Source: Sorex araneus (lineage: Eukaryota > Chordata > Mammalia > Eulipotyphla > Soricidae). Taken from it: DNA of 64,000 bases. A model generated the notes under the pieces. The model was not told the origin of the DNA, did not search any database, and worked only from the letters and a program-made list of their open reading frames with translations. Shown one piece after another: positions 56,401-64,000 of the stretch (positions are counted from its first letter, which is position 1; each line of letters starts with the position of its first letter). A program made the position numbers and the translations under genes. Location of the stretch: positions 46,141,938-46,205,937 of the forward strand of contig NC_073311.1 in assembly GCF_027595985.1 (NCBI RefSeq). Reading direction: 5' to 3'.

Positions 56401-56495
56401 TCCGGTGGAAGAAAGGATTTTGAAAATTCAGCATAAAGGAATTCTGTCCTGTGCTACAACTGTTAAGTGCCTGAGATCTTGGTGGAACCTCCAAA

Positions 56496-56677
56496 TGTTA
56501 AGTGGCCACAAGCCTGAGTTCAGCCGACAACTGAGACACAGAGATGGGAAAGATTTTTCAAGGTTTTGTTCACACACCAAAACACTCTCATACAAGGGAC
56601 TCAGCGCTGAAAGTTCACAAGCCTTGGGGTTCCAATTACGCTCCAGGAGAGATTTTTAAGCCCAATATCCTCTTGGC
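56496..56677 (-). repeat. ERV LTR fragment (same family) with PBS-like site
   Basis: It shares ttaagtggccacaagcctga, tttttcaaggttttgttcac and gggactcagcgctga with the LTR at 59,547. It is cut off by a type-B SINE. The site at 56,476-56,493 reads TGGAGGTTCCACCAAGAT on the minus strand (14 of 18 to the tRNA-Thr pattern), so this is the 5' LTR of a separate copy rather than the partner 3' LTR. Confidence 0.72.
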
Positions 56678-56941
56678 CCTGTTGGGGTTGGAGCGATAGC
56701 ACAGTGGGTAGGACGTTTGCCTTGCACGCAGCTGACCAGGGTTCGATTCCTCCGTCCCTCTTGGAGATCCCGGCAAGCTACCAAGAGTATCCCACCTGCA
56801 TGGAAGAGCCTGGCAAGCTACCCGTGGCATATTTGATATGCCAAAAACAGTAACAACAAGTCTCACAATGGAGACATTACTGGTGCCCGCTAGAGCAAAC
56901 TGATGAGCAACGGGGTGAGAGTGATGACAATGATGATAGTA
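56678..56941 (+). mobile_element. Type-B SINE, full length with TSD
   Basis: Head at 56,683, tail gagagtgatgacaatgatga. TSD atcctcttggc at 56,667-56,677 and 56,942-56,952. It truncates the LTR fragment on its left. Confidence 0.9.
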
Positions 56942-57131
56942 ATCCTCTTGGCTAGTGCCTGGGTGCCCATTATCTCACTTAGCATGACTAAACTGTACTC
57001 AGCAGAACTCTTTCAAAAGCATTACATCAGTCCTGTAGATATATTCGGAATGTTTACAATGCTCACAATTAAGGATCTTATAAAATGGAATTCTGAATTC
57101 TAGGAAATCACCGATAAAAAGGGTTAAAACA

Positions 57132-57307
57132 GGGGCTGGAGTGATAGCACAGCGGGTAGGGCATTAGCCTTGCACTAGGTCGACCCGGGTTCGATTCCCA
57201 GCATCCCATATGGTCCCCTGAGCACTGCCAGGAGTGATTCCTGAGTGCAGAGCCAGGAGTAACCCCTGTGCATCACCAGGTGTGACCCAAAAAGCAAAAA
57301 AAAAAAA
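57132..57307 (+). mobile_element. SOR SINE with TSD
   Basis: gggttaaaaca at 57,121-57,131 and 57,308-57,318. Confidence 0.95.
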
Positions 57308-57746
57308 GGGTTAAAACACTAACAACGATTGATGCATTTCATTAACCTACATTTTCCTTCGATCTTTGCCCGCTCCATCGCTTCCAATGGGCTGCATTTT
57401 GTATTTGTAAGTGACTTTAACCCCAGTGTTTCCCCTTTCCAGTACACAGCTCAAATCGTCACATATGCAGTTGAAGCTTGTATCTTTAAATAATCCTTGA
57501 ATTATAGAGAAAGGGAACAAAGTTTTAGATTGTCTATGTTTACCTTAGTTTGAAGGTCAATTCTTCCAATTTTCTGTTTTATCTCCTCTTTCCTTTCATT
57601 TTCCTTGAGATAAAACTCTTCTGCCAGAATGTTTTAACCTTAAATCCCTTTTTACCACAAATACATAGTTTGTTTTCTGTATATTCTCTATTCAAAAAGC
57701 ACCCCCAATCCCTTCCAGAAACAAAATACTCATTCCTCTAGAAGCT

Positions 57747-57920
57747 TTTCCTTCCTTCCTTCCTTCCTTCCTTCCTTCCTTCCTTCCTTCCTTCCTTCCT
57801 TCCTTCCTTCCTTCCTTCCTTCCTTCCTTCCTTCCTGCCTTCCTTCACTCCTTCCTTCCCTCCCTCCCTCCCTCCCTCCCTCCCTCCTTCCCTCCTTCCT
57901 TCCTCTTTCTCTCTTTCTTT
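57747..57920 (-). repeat. (TTCC)n / (TCCC)n tract
   Basis: About 23 TTCC units, then TCCC-rich and CTTT-rich blocks leading into the T-side of the next reverse SINE. Confidence 0.95.
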
Positions 57921-57921
57921 C

Positions 57922-58097
57922 TTTCTTTTTTTTTCTTTTTGGGTCACACCTGGCGATGCACAGGGGTTACTGCTGGCTCTGCACTCAGGAATTACTCCTG
58001 GCGGTGCTCAGGGGACCATATGGGATTCTGGGAATCGAACCCGGGTCGACCGAGTGCAAGGCAAATGCCCTACCCACTGTGCTATCACTCCAGCCCC
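57922..58097 (-). mobile_element. SOR SINE
   Basis: ctttttgggtcacacctggc ... gctatcactccagcccc, near consensus. Confidence 0.93.
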
Positions 58098-58186
58098 CTC
58101 TCTCTTTCTTTCTTTCTAAAAAAAAAAAGAGAGAGAGAGAAAAGAGAAAAAAAAAAGAGACAAAAAGCACTCAGAACTTTTAACTC

Positions 58187-58358
58187 CTCTTTTTCTTTTT
58201 GCTTTTTGAGTTACACCCAACAATGCTCAGGGGTTACTCTCTGCACTCAGGAATTACTCCTGGCAGTGCTTGGGGGACCATATGGGATGCTGGGGATTGA
58301 ACCCGGGTCTGCCGCGGGCAAGGCGAACACCCTACCCACAGTCCTAGTGCTCCAGCCC
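58187..58358 (-). mobile_element. SOR SINE with 15-bp TSD
   Basis: cagaacttttaactc at 58,172-58,186 and 58,359-58,373. Confidence 0.95.
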
Positions 58359-58443
58359 CAGAACTTTTAACTCTTAGACATCAACTTCCTAACTTTAAAT
58401 CTGTAATCAGCGTAAGACTGTGGTCCGTCACCATTCTCAACTC

Positions 58444-58719
58444 TCACTGAGGAGGGGTGAGGGTAGGGTCTCTCTTAAGCTGCAAGGTCACCAATGCACG
58501 TAATAACAGGGATAGAAGCAGCACTGGTGGCTGCTGAGGTGACATTATGGGACAGAAAGCCTTCAACCAGGAGGGATAGGATGCAACAATATCAATCCAG
58601 ATGCCAATATAAGGGACTTGATCGGGATGTCCAGCCTTTCCCCGCCATTCCCCAAAGACCACCCATTTCACTCCATAACACAAATTAAGATCCACAGTTC
58701 CCTGGCTCGGCCCGTCCAC
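58444..58719 (-). pseudogene. gag matrix (MA) fragment
   Basis: A 91-residue reading frame carries GHPDQVPYI followed by an aromatic/proline-rich stretch, the signature of the gammaretroviral matrix C-terminal part. It then runs off the family. It is a broken remnant with no capsid or nucleocapsid. Confidence 0.68.
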
Positions 58720-59526
58720 ACCAAAAGAGGGTCACTCTAACTCACAAGGCATATGGAGAGTGAAATGGTCAACAGGGCCACTGAGGCTTCCGGTCTTTTG
58801 GTCCCAATACTGGCCGGTGTCATATCATCTCTTCCGGAGAGTGGGTCCCTTGGCAGATGGACTTCCTCAGGCTCTGGCATGGATCAACCGAGTCTTCCAG
58901 AAACATGAAGAGAGCACCGAGAAGAGCGAAAGGTTGCCAAACAGAGAGAAAACACAAGTTGGCTTTCAACCGCCCCAAGCCCAGAACATCCCGTGGCTGC
59001 CAAGGCCGTCTCCTGGCAACCTGCCTTTCTGTAATCGCGGCCACATCCAGCGTTACCGACAAGCCTCGACCCTGTCTCAGACTGTTTAGCCTGTTAACCT
59101 GGGCGTGGCCTGTCTCGGGCAAACCACAAACACCAATCAACTGAGTGCACTCACTTAGGTGTTGAAAACAGAGGCCACGAAAATGGATAGGCAGCACTCA
59201 GACGCTATGCTCACCTGGCTGGACCCCCTCAGGACCTGAAGGTCACCTTGGCATTGGAGTCGGGATATAATGCTCCCTGCCTGGTTGCCACTGTTCACCG
59301 GAGTTCGCAGGAGCAAATTGCCATAAACCTGACGGTGCCATGGAAACGCGGGTTAGAGCCCACCCAGGTTCCAGAGACGAGCCATGGGACTCCTGCCTCC
59401 TCTCAAACCAGGTGGCAGAAGTCAGAAACCAGCAGAGGTCAGACAGCAGCAGTGAGTGAGCGCACTCACCAAGTTACAGAGGCACAAAGTAGAATTGCTC
59501 CTTCTCGGGAGCAGCAAGGGTCAGAG

Positions 59527-59544
59527 ATCTCAGTGGCATCTCCA
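59527..59544 (-). other. tRNA-Thr-like primer binding site
   Basis: TGGAGATGCCACTGAGAT on the minus strand, two bases after the LTR end. It matches my recollection of the tRNA-Thr(UGU) 3' complement at 13 of 18 positions. Confidence 0.4.
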
Positions 59545-59546
59545 GA

Positions 59547-59995
59547 CGTTAAGTGGCCACAAGCCTGAGATCAGCCACTGACTGAGACAGAGACAAGACA
59601 GATTTTTCAAGGTTTTATTCACACACCAACACACACTCCTACAAGGGACTCAGCGCTGAGGGTTCACAAGCCTAAGAGTTTTGGAACCCCGATCGCCCTC
59701 AGGGAGAGGTTTTTAAGCCCTTGCCCTCCTGCCTACGTGCCTGAGTGCCCCCTGCCAGGTGCACTCTCACGGCCTCGGGCCAGCAGGCGGAGAGTTACAG
59801 AAGCGAACCAGAGCGGTGAACACATCTTCTTACATTCCCTTGGATCATCCGTGTTATCTGCGGTCAGGTGTCTGGGCGTGTATGTCCACGCCCTCGGGGT
59901 CTGGCCCGCTTTCCTTACTAGGTGGTCAACTCATGACCCGGAGGCACAAAATGGAGTCCGGTTTTCCAAAATGCAGTTGCTGTGGTCCTTCTACA
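59547..59995 (-). repeat. ERV LTR
   Basis: Sense start TGTAGAAGGACC; U3 contains ccattttgtgcc; TATA-like cttaaaaac at plus 59,709-59,717; AATAAA at plus 59,619-59,614; sense end cttaacg (CA decayed to CG). The related fragment at 56,496 ends cttaaca. Confidence 0.72.
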
Positions 59996-60340
59996 ACATG
60001 GATGAACTTTGAAGACATTTTGCTAATTCAAAGAAGACTGATGCAAAAGAAAAGAAAAAGACAGCTATTGCATGACACACAGATAAACCCTCAAACTCTC
60101 ACGAAAATAAGATGATAAGATGGTGGTTGTGGAATCAATGTTCTGTAGACCGTGAATTTCAAGCTAGGGAGATAAATGCATTTTCAAGATCAGAGCAATG
60201 TGAATAAACTACGTTATGTTTATTTACCACAATTAAATAATTAAAAACTGAAAACAAAGAAGAGAACAGTTCTGTAGTGCCTTGTTCATGTTCTGATGTC
60301 TTTCGCCAGAATCTAGTGCTATTTGCTGGTCTAAGAGAGC
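59996..60340. other. Unique AT-rich stretch
   Basis: Between the ERV LTR and an L1 tail. Nothing recognised. Confidence 0.45.
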
Positions 60341-60534
60341 ATTTTTTCTTTTTTTAAGATTTTTTTCATCATTGAATCACAGTGAGATAGAACCTTACAA
60401 AGCTGTTCATGATTAGGTTTCAGTCATACAGTGTTCCAACCCCCATCCCTCCACCAGTGTACATTTCCCAGCACCAGTGTCCCCAGGTTCCCTCCCATCA
60501 CCCTTCCCTCCTCAGCCTGCCTTTATGGCAGTCA

Positions 60535-60537
<3 letters not shown>
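60340..60537 (-). mobile_element. L1 3' UTR tail, reverse
   Basis: atcattgaatcacagtgaga, gctgttcatgattaggtttc, cagtgttccaacccccatcc: the L1 terminus read backwards, followed by its (CT)n. Confidence 0.87.

Positions 60538-60619
<82 letters not shown>
60538..60619. repeat. Compound (CT)n(CA)n microsatellite
   Basis: The (CT)n is the reverse of the GA tract of the L1 3' UTR on its left. Confidence 0.95.
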
Positions 60620-60621
<2 letters not shown>

Positions 60622-61085
60622 GGAAACAACCTGAGTGCCCAAGAACAGACAAATGGATAAAGAAACAATGGAATGACACATCTACACAATAGAATATTAC
60701 ATAGCTGTTAGGGAAAATGACGTCATAAAATTTACCTATAACTTACCTACAAATGGATGGACTTGGAGAGTGTTATCCTGAGTGAAATGAGTCAGAAGGA
60801 GAGGGACAGATATAGAACGACTGCATTCATTTGTGGGATATAAAAAAAATAGTAGAAGACTAATATACATGGCTAGGGAAAACAGGGGCTAGGAGGACTG
60901 GTCGTGGTTGGAATCAACCACCAGAGTGTGTGGGGTGGAGGGTAGGTAAGATAGAGAAGGGACCAGTATGCCAATAATAGCAAGGAATGACCATGCTGGA
61001 CAAGAACTGAGTGATCAGAGTAGGTAAAGGGATATGCACAATAACCTATCAGTATCTGTCTTGCAAACCACAACGCCAAAAAGGT

Positions 61086-61117
<32 letters not shown>

Positions 61118-61180
61118 CAGAGACAGAGACAGAGAGAGACAGAAAGAGTTCATTATTTTTCATCATAACTAAATTTTTAT
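60620..61180 (+). mobile_element. L1 ORF2-end/3' UTR fragment
   Basis: tggaaacaacctgagtgccc, aatggatggacttggagagt and gactgcattcatttgtggga match L1 17,540-17,740. It continues through a GAGACA repeat (61,095-61,140) and ends about 160 bp before the NOPCHAP1 CpG island. Confidence 0.85.
61095..61142 (+). repeat. (GAGACA)n tract
   Basis: Six to seven units within the L1 3' UTR GA region. Confidence 0.9.
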
Positions 61181-61339
61181 TTTAAAAATTTTATGGAGAT
61201 TCTGTGGTTTTCAATACTACTAATAGTGGTTCCTCGTGCCCATAACTCCAGCACCACAGCTATCACCAGGGTACCTACCCCCATCCCCCAAGGACCCTGA
61301 CACCGCTGTCTCCCCACACCTCAATTGGTTTTCCTCTCT

Positions 61340-61514
61340 CCTCTCCCAGCGGCAGAAATAGCATCGCACTTCCGCTAGGTGTCGCCCTCTCCCTCTCCCC
61401 GCCCCCGTCCCGCCCCCTCCGCATCTCCTCCAATAGAAGCTCTGGGCCCGCCCCCGTCCTAGCCTTTCTTCCTGCTTCCGGCTTGAGGGGGCTGGCCTTG
61501 CAGCGTGCAGCGGC
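61340..61514 (+). promoter_or_regulatory. NOPCHAP1: NOPCHAP1 core promoter and 5' UTR
   Basis: TATA-less GC-rich promoter. Visible sites are an ETS-type ACTTCCGC at 61,368-61,375, GC boxes around 61,396-61,405, 61,409-61,419 and 61,446-61,456, a CCAAT at 61,430-61,434 and a second ETS-type CTTCCGG near 61,475-61,481. A pyrimidine run (ctttcttcct, 61,464-61,473) about 45 bp before the ATG is a plausible TOP-like start region, which would suit a ribosome/snoRNP biogenesis gene; this is inference. The start site cannot be fixed without CAGE data. Confidence 0.7.
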
Positions 61515-61626
61515 ATGGAGGTGCACGGCGACCCCCGGGACCCCGCGAGCTGCTCTCCGGCCGCCCGGGACTGCGCGAGGGTCTCGGTGTCCCAGGAGCT
61601 GCTGACTGCAGGGAGTGGCGGCGCAG
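61515..61626 (+). CDS. NOPCHAP1: NOPCHAP1 (C12orf45) coding exon 1, partial gene
   Basis: Exon 1 encodes 37 codons plus one base. It starts MEVHGDPRDPASCS and ends SQELLTAGSGGA, then GCAG|GTGCGG, a consensus donor with GT at 61,627-61,628. The human protein as I remember it begins MEVHG and carries KELLTAGS at the same distance, followed by Gly-Gly-Ile-Trp-Asp from exon 2. The phase-1 split here would continue into that Gly codon. The ATG has a moderate Kozak context (cggcATGg) and lies in a CpG island. Known role: NOPCHAP1 is a chaperone for box C/D snoRNP assembly that links NOP58 to the RUVBL1/RUVBL2-containing R2TP machinery in the nucleus. The remaining exons were not found before 64,000 and should lie downstream. 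The N-terminal stretch is the least conserved part of the protein, so the call rests on the two end motifs, the splice phase and the promoter context. Confidence 0.82.
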
Positions 61627-62111
61627 GTGCGGGGCGGGGGAGCGGCGGCGTGGAGCGCGCACGTGGGGCGACGGGACCCCCTGCCCGGGCCCGACACCAT
61701 CCCCGAGGGGACACTGGGCTGGCAGCTGCAGGGGAGTCTGGTGGGGGCGGGTGGAGGGGCGCACGCGAGATGTCCTTCTGGCCTGCGCACTGCTGCGCGG
61801 CCCCAAGGCCCGGGAAGACCCCTCCCCTAAGGGTGGGCCTGGGGAGGCGGAGACTTCGGGGAGAGGGCAGGGGGCAGGGGGCAGATTGTTCCCCCCACAT
61901 GCCCGCGGCCACCTCTGTTGTTGAGGGGCAGCAGGGACCTGGACATTGGATTTCAGACCCTGGAGCAGAATGTAAGCGCGTGTGCATGGGAAGGGCAGTG
62001 CCCAGAAGACAGGTGGGACGCGGAGAGATCCGTTTCCGCCCCCCACTCTCTCTTCTCTCACCCCCTGGGAACTGGAGGTGAACCTCTGGAACCTGTAGAA
62101 TTCTATTTTTG

Positions 62112-62330
62112 TTCGTTTGCTTTGGGGTCACCCCACCCCCTGCCCCACCCCCCACCCCTACCCCCGCGGTGCGGTGGTGCCCAGGGCTTACTCCTGGCAC
62201 TGCGCCCACGGATCACTTTGGGTGGGGGGGAGGGGGGTTAGGGGACCCCTATGGGGTGCGGGGGATGAGACCCGGGTGGGCCACTTGCAAAGCTGACACC
62301 CCGCTGTATGATCTGTGCAGCCTCTGGGGC
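62112..62330 (-). mobile_element. SOR SINE, diverged, C-rich expansion
   Basis: gctttggggtcaccccaccc ... ggggatgagacccgggtggg. Confidence 0.72.
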
Positions 62331-62524
62331 CTACAGAATTCTTCTCGGGTATGCCGGAGGGCTGGACGCAGCCTCGGGAGATGTGAGCGAGGAGAAAAGG
62401 GTAGTGGGAGGACGGGGGGGGGGGGGGGGTGCAGCCAGAGGGGTTATAGGAGCCAACCCCGGTGCCTGCTTTGCAGGGCTTAGGCGCTAAGCACTGCTTT
62501 CAGCCTCCTGCAGAAGATTGTGTT

Positions 62525-62632
62525 CCCTCCTTTTTCATAGTTGAGAAAACGGAGCCACGTCGTGTAGCATTATAGCTCAGGCACTTGCTGGGAGGCATGT
62601 GACTGGAACGGGGTTAAAACCAGGTCTGGAGG
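62525..62632 (+). mobile_element. MIR relic
   Basis: ttgagaaaacggagccacg ... catgtgactggaacgggg ... ttaaaaccaggtctg follows the MIR core. It is in NOPCHAP1 intron 1. Confidence 0.55.
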
Positions 62633-62795
62633 GGCTGGGGAGATAATACAGGTGGGTAGGGTACTTGCCTTGCTCACCTGACTCAGATGTGACCCTCAGC
62701 ATCTCATATGACCCCCAGAGCACCCCTGGGAATTATTCCTGGGTGCAGAGCCAGGAGTAAGCCCTGAGCATTGCCAGTTGTGACTCCAAAACAAA
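62633..62795 (+). mobile_element. SOR SINE, diverged
   Basis: ggggctggggagataataca ... gagccaggagtaagccctga. Confidence 0.87.
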
Positions 62796-63102
62796 ACAAA
62801 TCCCCCACCCCCTGTGGTTTTGAATTCAATCATTCTGCCATGCTTTTCCTTCTTTTTTTAAGCTCTTATGATTATTTTGGTTAAGGGGCCACACCATGTC
62901 GTGGGAGTTAGCAGGTGTGTGTGGGGGGGTGGAGGGGTTATTACTCCAGGCCCTGTGCTCGCAGGGGCTGATGTCAGATAGCTCTCTGGCGCTGATGTCG
63001 GGGAGAGGGGATTCGGCCTGGGCGCCCCAGCAGGCAAAACATGCCATCCAGTCCTTTGAACTCTTTCTGGCCCCCAAACGTATGGTATTCTCAATCATTT
63101 TT

Positions 63103-63275
63103 TTCTGGGGGGACGGGTTGTCCACACCTGGAAGTGCTCAGGACTTAGTCCGACTCTGCACTCAAGGATCACTTCCGGTGGAACTCTGGGTACCATATGG
63201 GGTGCCGAGAATCGAACCCAGGTCATCTCCAGGCGAGGCAATTGCCCTACCCACTCTATTCTATTTGTACAGGCC
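63103..63275 (-). mobile_element. SOR SINE, diverged
   Basis: gaagtgctcaggacttagtc ... gagaatcgaacccaggtcat. Confidence 0.78.
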
Positions 63276-63379
63276 CAGTATTCCTAATTTTTTTAATTAA
63301 AAAAAATTTTTTTTTGTAGTGCCAGGGATTGAACCCAGCTCTCATTATTGCAAGGCATACACTTCCTTCTTCTTTCTTT

Positions 63380-63566
63380 CTTTGGGGTAGGGGGAGCAGC
63401 ATATGTGGCGATGCTCAAGGGTTACTGAGCTTCTGTCCTCTGGCTCTGTACTCAGGGATCACTCCTGGTGTTGCTCTAGGAACTGCATGGGGTGCCAGGG
63501 ATCGAACCCCGGTCAGCCGGGTGGAAGGGCGAGCACCTTACCTGCTGTACTATATCTCGGGCCCCA
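63380..63566 (-). mobile_element. SOR SINE
   Basis: ggcgatgctcaagggttact ... gggatcgaaccccggtcagc ... atatctcgggcccc. Confidence 0.85.
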
Positions 63567-64000
63567 CACTCCCTTTTTCTTTGCACTTCTCTAGCGACTG
63601 GGCCTAAGGCGGTCAGCCACCAACCTCTGTTGAGCTCTGCTTTGCAAGTGAGCAGCCTTTTTTGTAGCAGAGTGCCATGGCGTTTGCCGATGTCACAGAC
63701 GGTGTGCAAAGCCTTGCGTTTGGGAAGGCGAGTCCTGTTGTCTGAGCCCTGGAGGGTCAGGTTGATTTGAGCCGAGAATGAGGAGGCTAAAGAGATGGAG
63801 TGGAGGCACGGGAGGTCCCCGGGGGGCTGCTGGTTCTCAGCCAGTGGGCTTTAGAGATGAAAGCAGAGTCTGAGGTCATTTGTTTAATGTTTGCAGATGA
63901 GAACTATTTCTAGCTTCACTCATCCACGGTTGGACTCTGTCCCCTCATCTGTCCTGGCAGGACCCCACACTTGTCACTAGCGGCTTCCAATCCTGGAAGA

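Larger units (their letters stand above)
58430..59995 (-). mobile_element. Gammaretrovirus-like ERV: LTR, leader and gag start
   Basis: Minus-strand order: a 449-bp LTR (59,995 to 59,547), a primer-binding-site-like 18-mer (59,544-59,527), a leader of about 800 bp, and a gag matrix fragment (58,719-58,444). Sequence similarity then stops. No pol or env and no matching 3' LTR are visible here. Stops and losses make it defective. Confidence 0.72.
61340..61900. other. CpG island over NOPCHAP1 exon 1
   Basis: Dense CpG and high GC begin abruptly after an L1 tail ending near 61,180 and fade after about 61,900. The island covers the promoter, exon 1 and the first roughly 270 bp of intron 1. No SINE lies inside it. 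Confidence 0.85.
61627..64000 (+). other. NOPCHAP1: NOPCHAP1 intron 1 (start)
   Basis: Noncoding after the donor at 61,627. It holds the island's 3' shoulder, a G-run at 62,416-62,430, one MIR relic and several SINEs. No frame here reads like the conserved second exon. The last 430 bp (63,570-64,000) show no recognisable feature. Confidence 0.6.

Noticed and set aside
56496..59995. A single provirus with 5' and 3' LTRs
   Set aside because: The left LTR fragment is followed by its own primer-site sequence and not preceded by env or a polypurine tract, so it is a second 5' LTR.
60340..61180. Twin-priming (5'-inverted) single L1 insertion
   Set aside because: The inverted part contains the L1 3' terminus, which twin priming cannot place there.
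61220..62209. 329-codon minus-strand frame over the NOPCHAP1 island
   Set aside because: Antisense to exon 1 and CpG-driven; it runs through a SINE at its start.

Overview
This is a mammalian nuclear DNA window. It has no prokaryotic gene structure, it has two CpG islands, and it is saturated with retrotransposons. The dominant repeat is a tRNA-derived SINE (start ggggctggagcgatagcac, B box GGTTCGATCCC, 3' part ending gtgtgacccaaaaagc-An). I recognise it as the SOR-type SINE of shrews, so the likely source is Sorex (S. araneus or a close relative). About 80 SINE copies are visible, together with a young shrew L1 lineage, older eutherian L1, L2 and MIR relics, and gammaretrovirus-like LTR fragments.

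Only one protein-coding exon is identified with good support: exon 1 of NOPCHAP1 (C12orf45), + strand, 61,515-61,626. It lies in a CpG island at the right end and is followed by a GT donor in the expected phase. In human 12q23.3 the upstream neighbour of NOPCHAP1 is SLC41A2, transcribed in the opposite direction from a promoter roughly 28 kb away. The second CpG island here (35.15-36.47 kb) lies about 25 kb upstream of NOPCHAP1 and has minus-strand splice donors, so I infer that it is the SLC41A2 promoter with its noncoding first exon. On that reading 1-35.5 kb is SLC41A2 intron 1, 36.5-61.3 kb is intergenic, and the rest is NOPCHAP1 intron 1. No SLC41A2 coding exon was found.

Layout. 1-15.3 kb: SINE-rich intron with L1 tails. 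15.4-18.2 kb: a 5'-truncated L1 with decayed ORF2 and complete 3' UTR. 18.2-35.1 kb: more SINEs, an eutherian L1 relic split by a SINE, and a 500-bp purine tract. 35.1-36.5 kb: CpG island. 36.5-40.4 kb: mostly unique DNA, then a GA-rich satellite-like tract. 40.47-42.25 kb: a TSD-flanked composite retroelement with GC-rich 345-bp monomers, the most unusual object here. 42.3-53.9 kb: SINEs, L1 tails and a solo LTR inside a SINE. 53.9-54.4 kb: an NPM1 processed pseudogene. 55.8-60.0 kb: old L1 and two gammaretrovirus-like fragments. 60.3-61.2 kb: opposed L1 ends just upstream of the NOPCHAP1 promoter.

The most promising observations are the composite element at 40.5-42.25 kb and a second SINE type (called B here). 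Type B shares the SOR tRNA-like head but has a different body and a TGACAG-type tail instead of poly(A), yet is flanked by target-site duplications. Everything was read by eye. Family names come from memory of consensus features, and repeat edges are good to about 5-20 bp unless a target-site duplication (TSD) is given.
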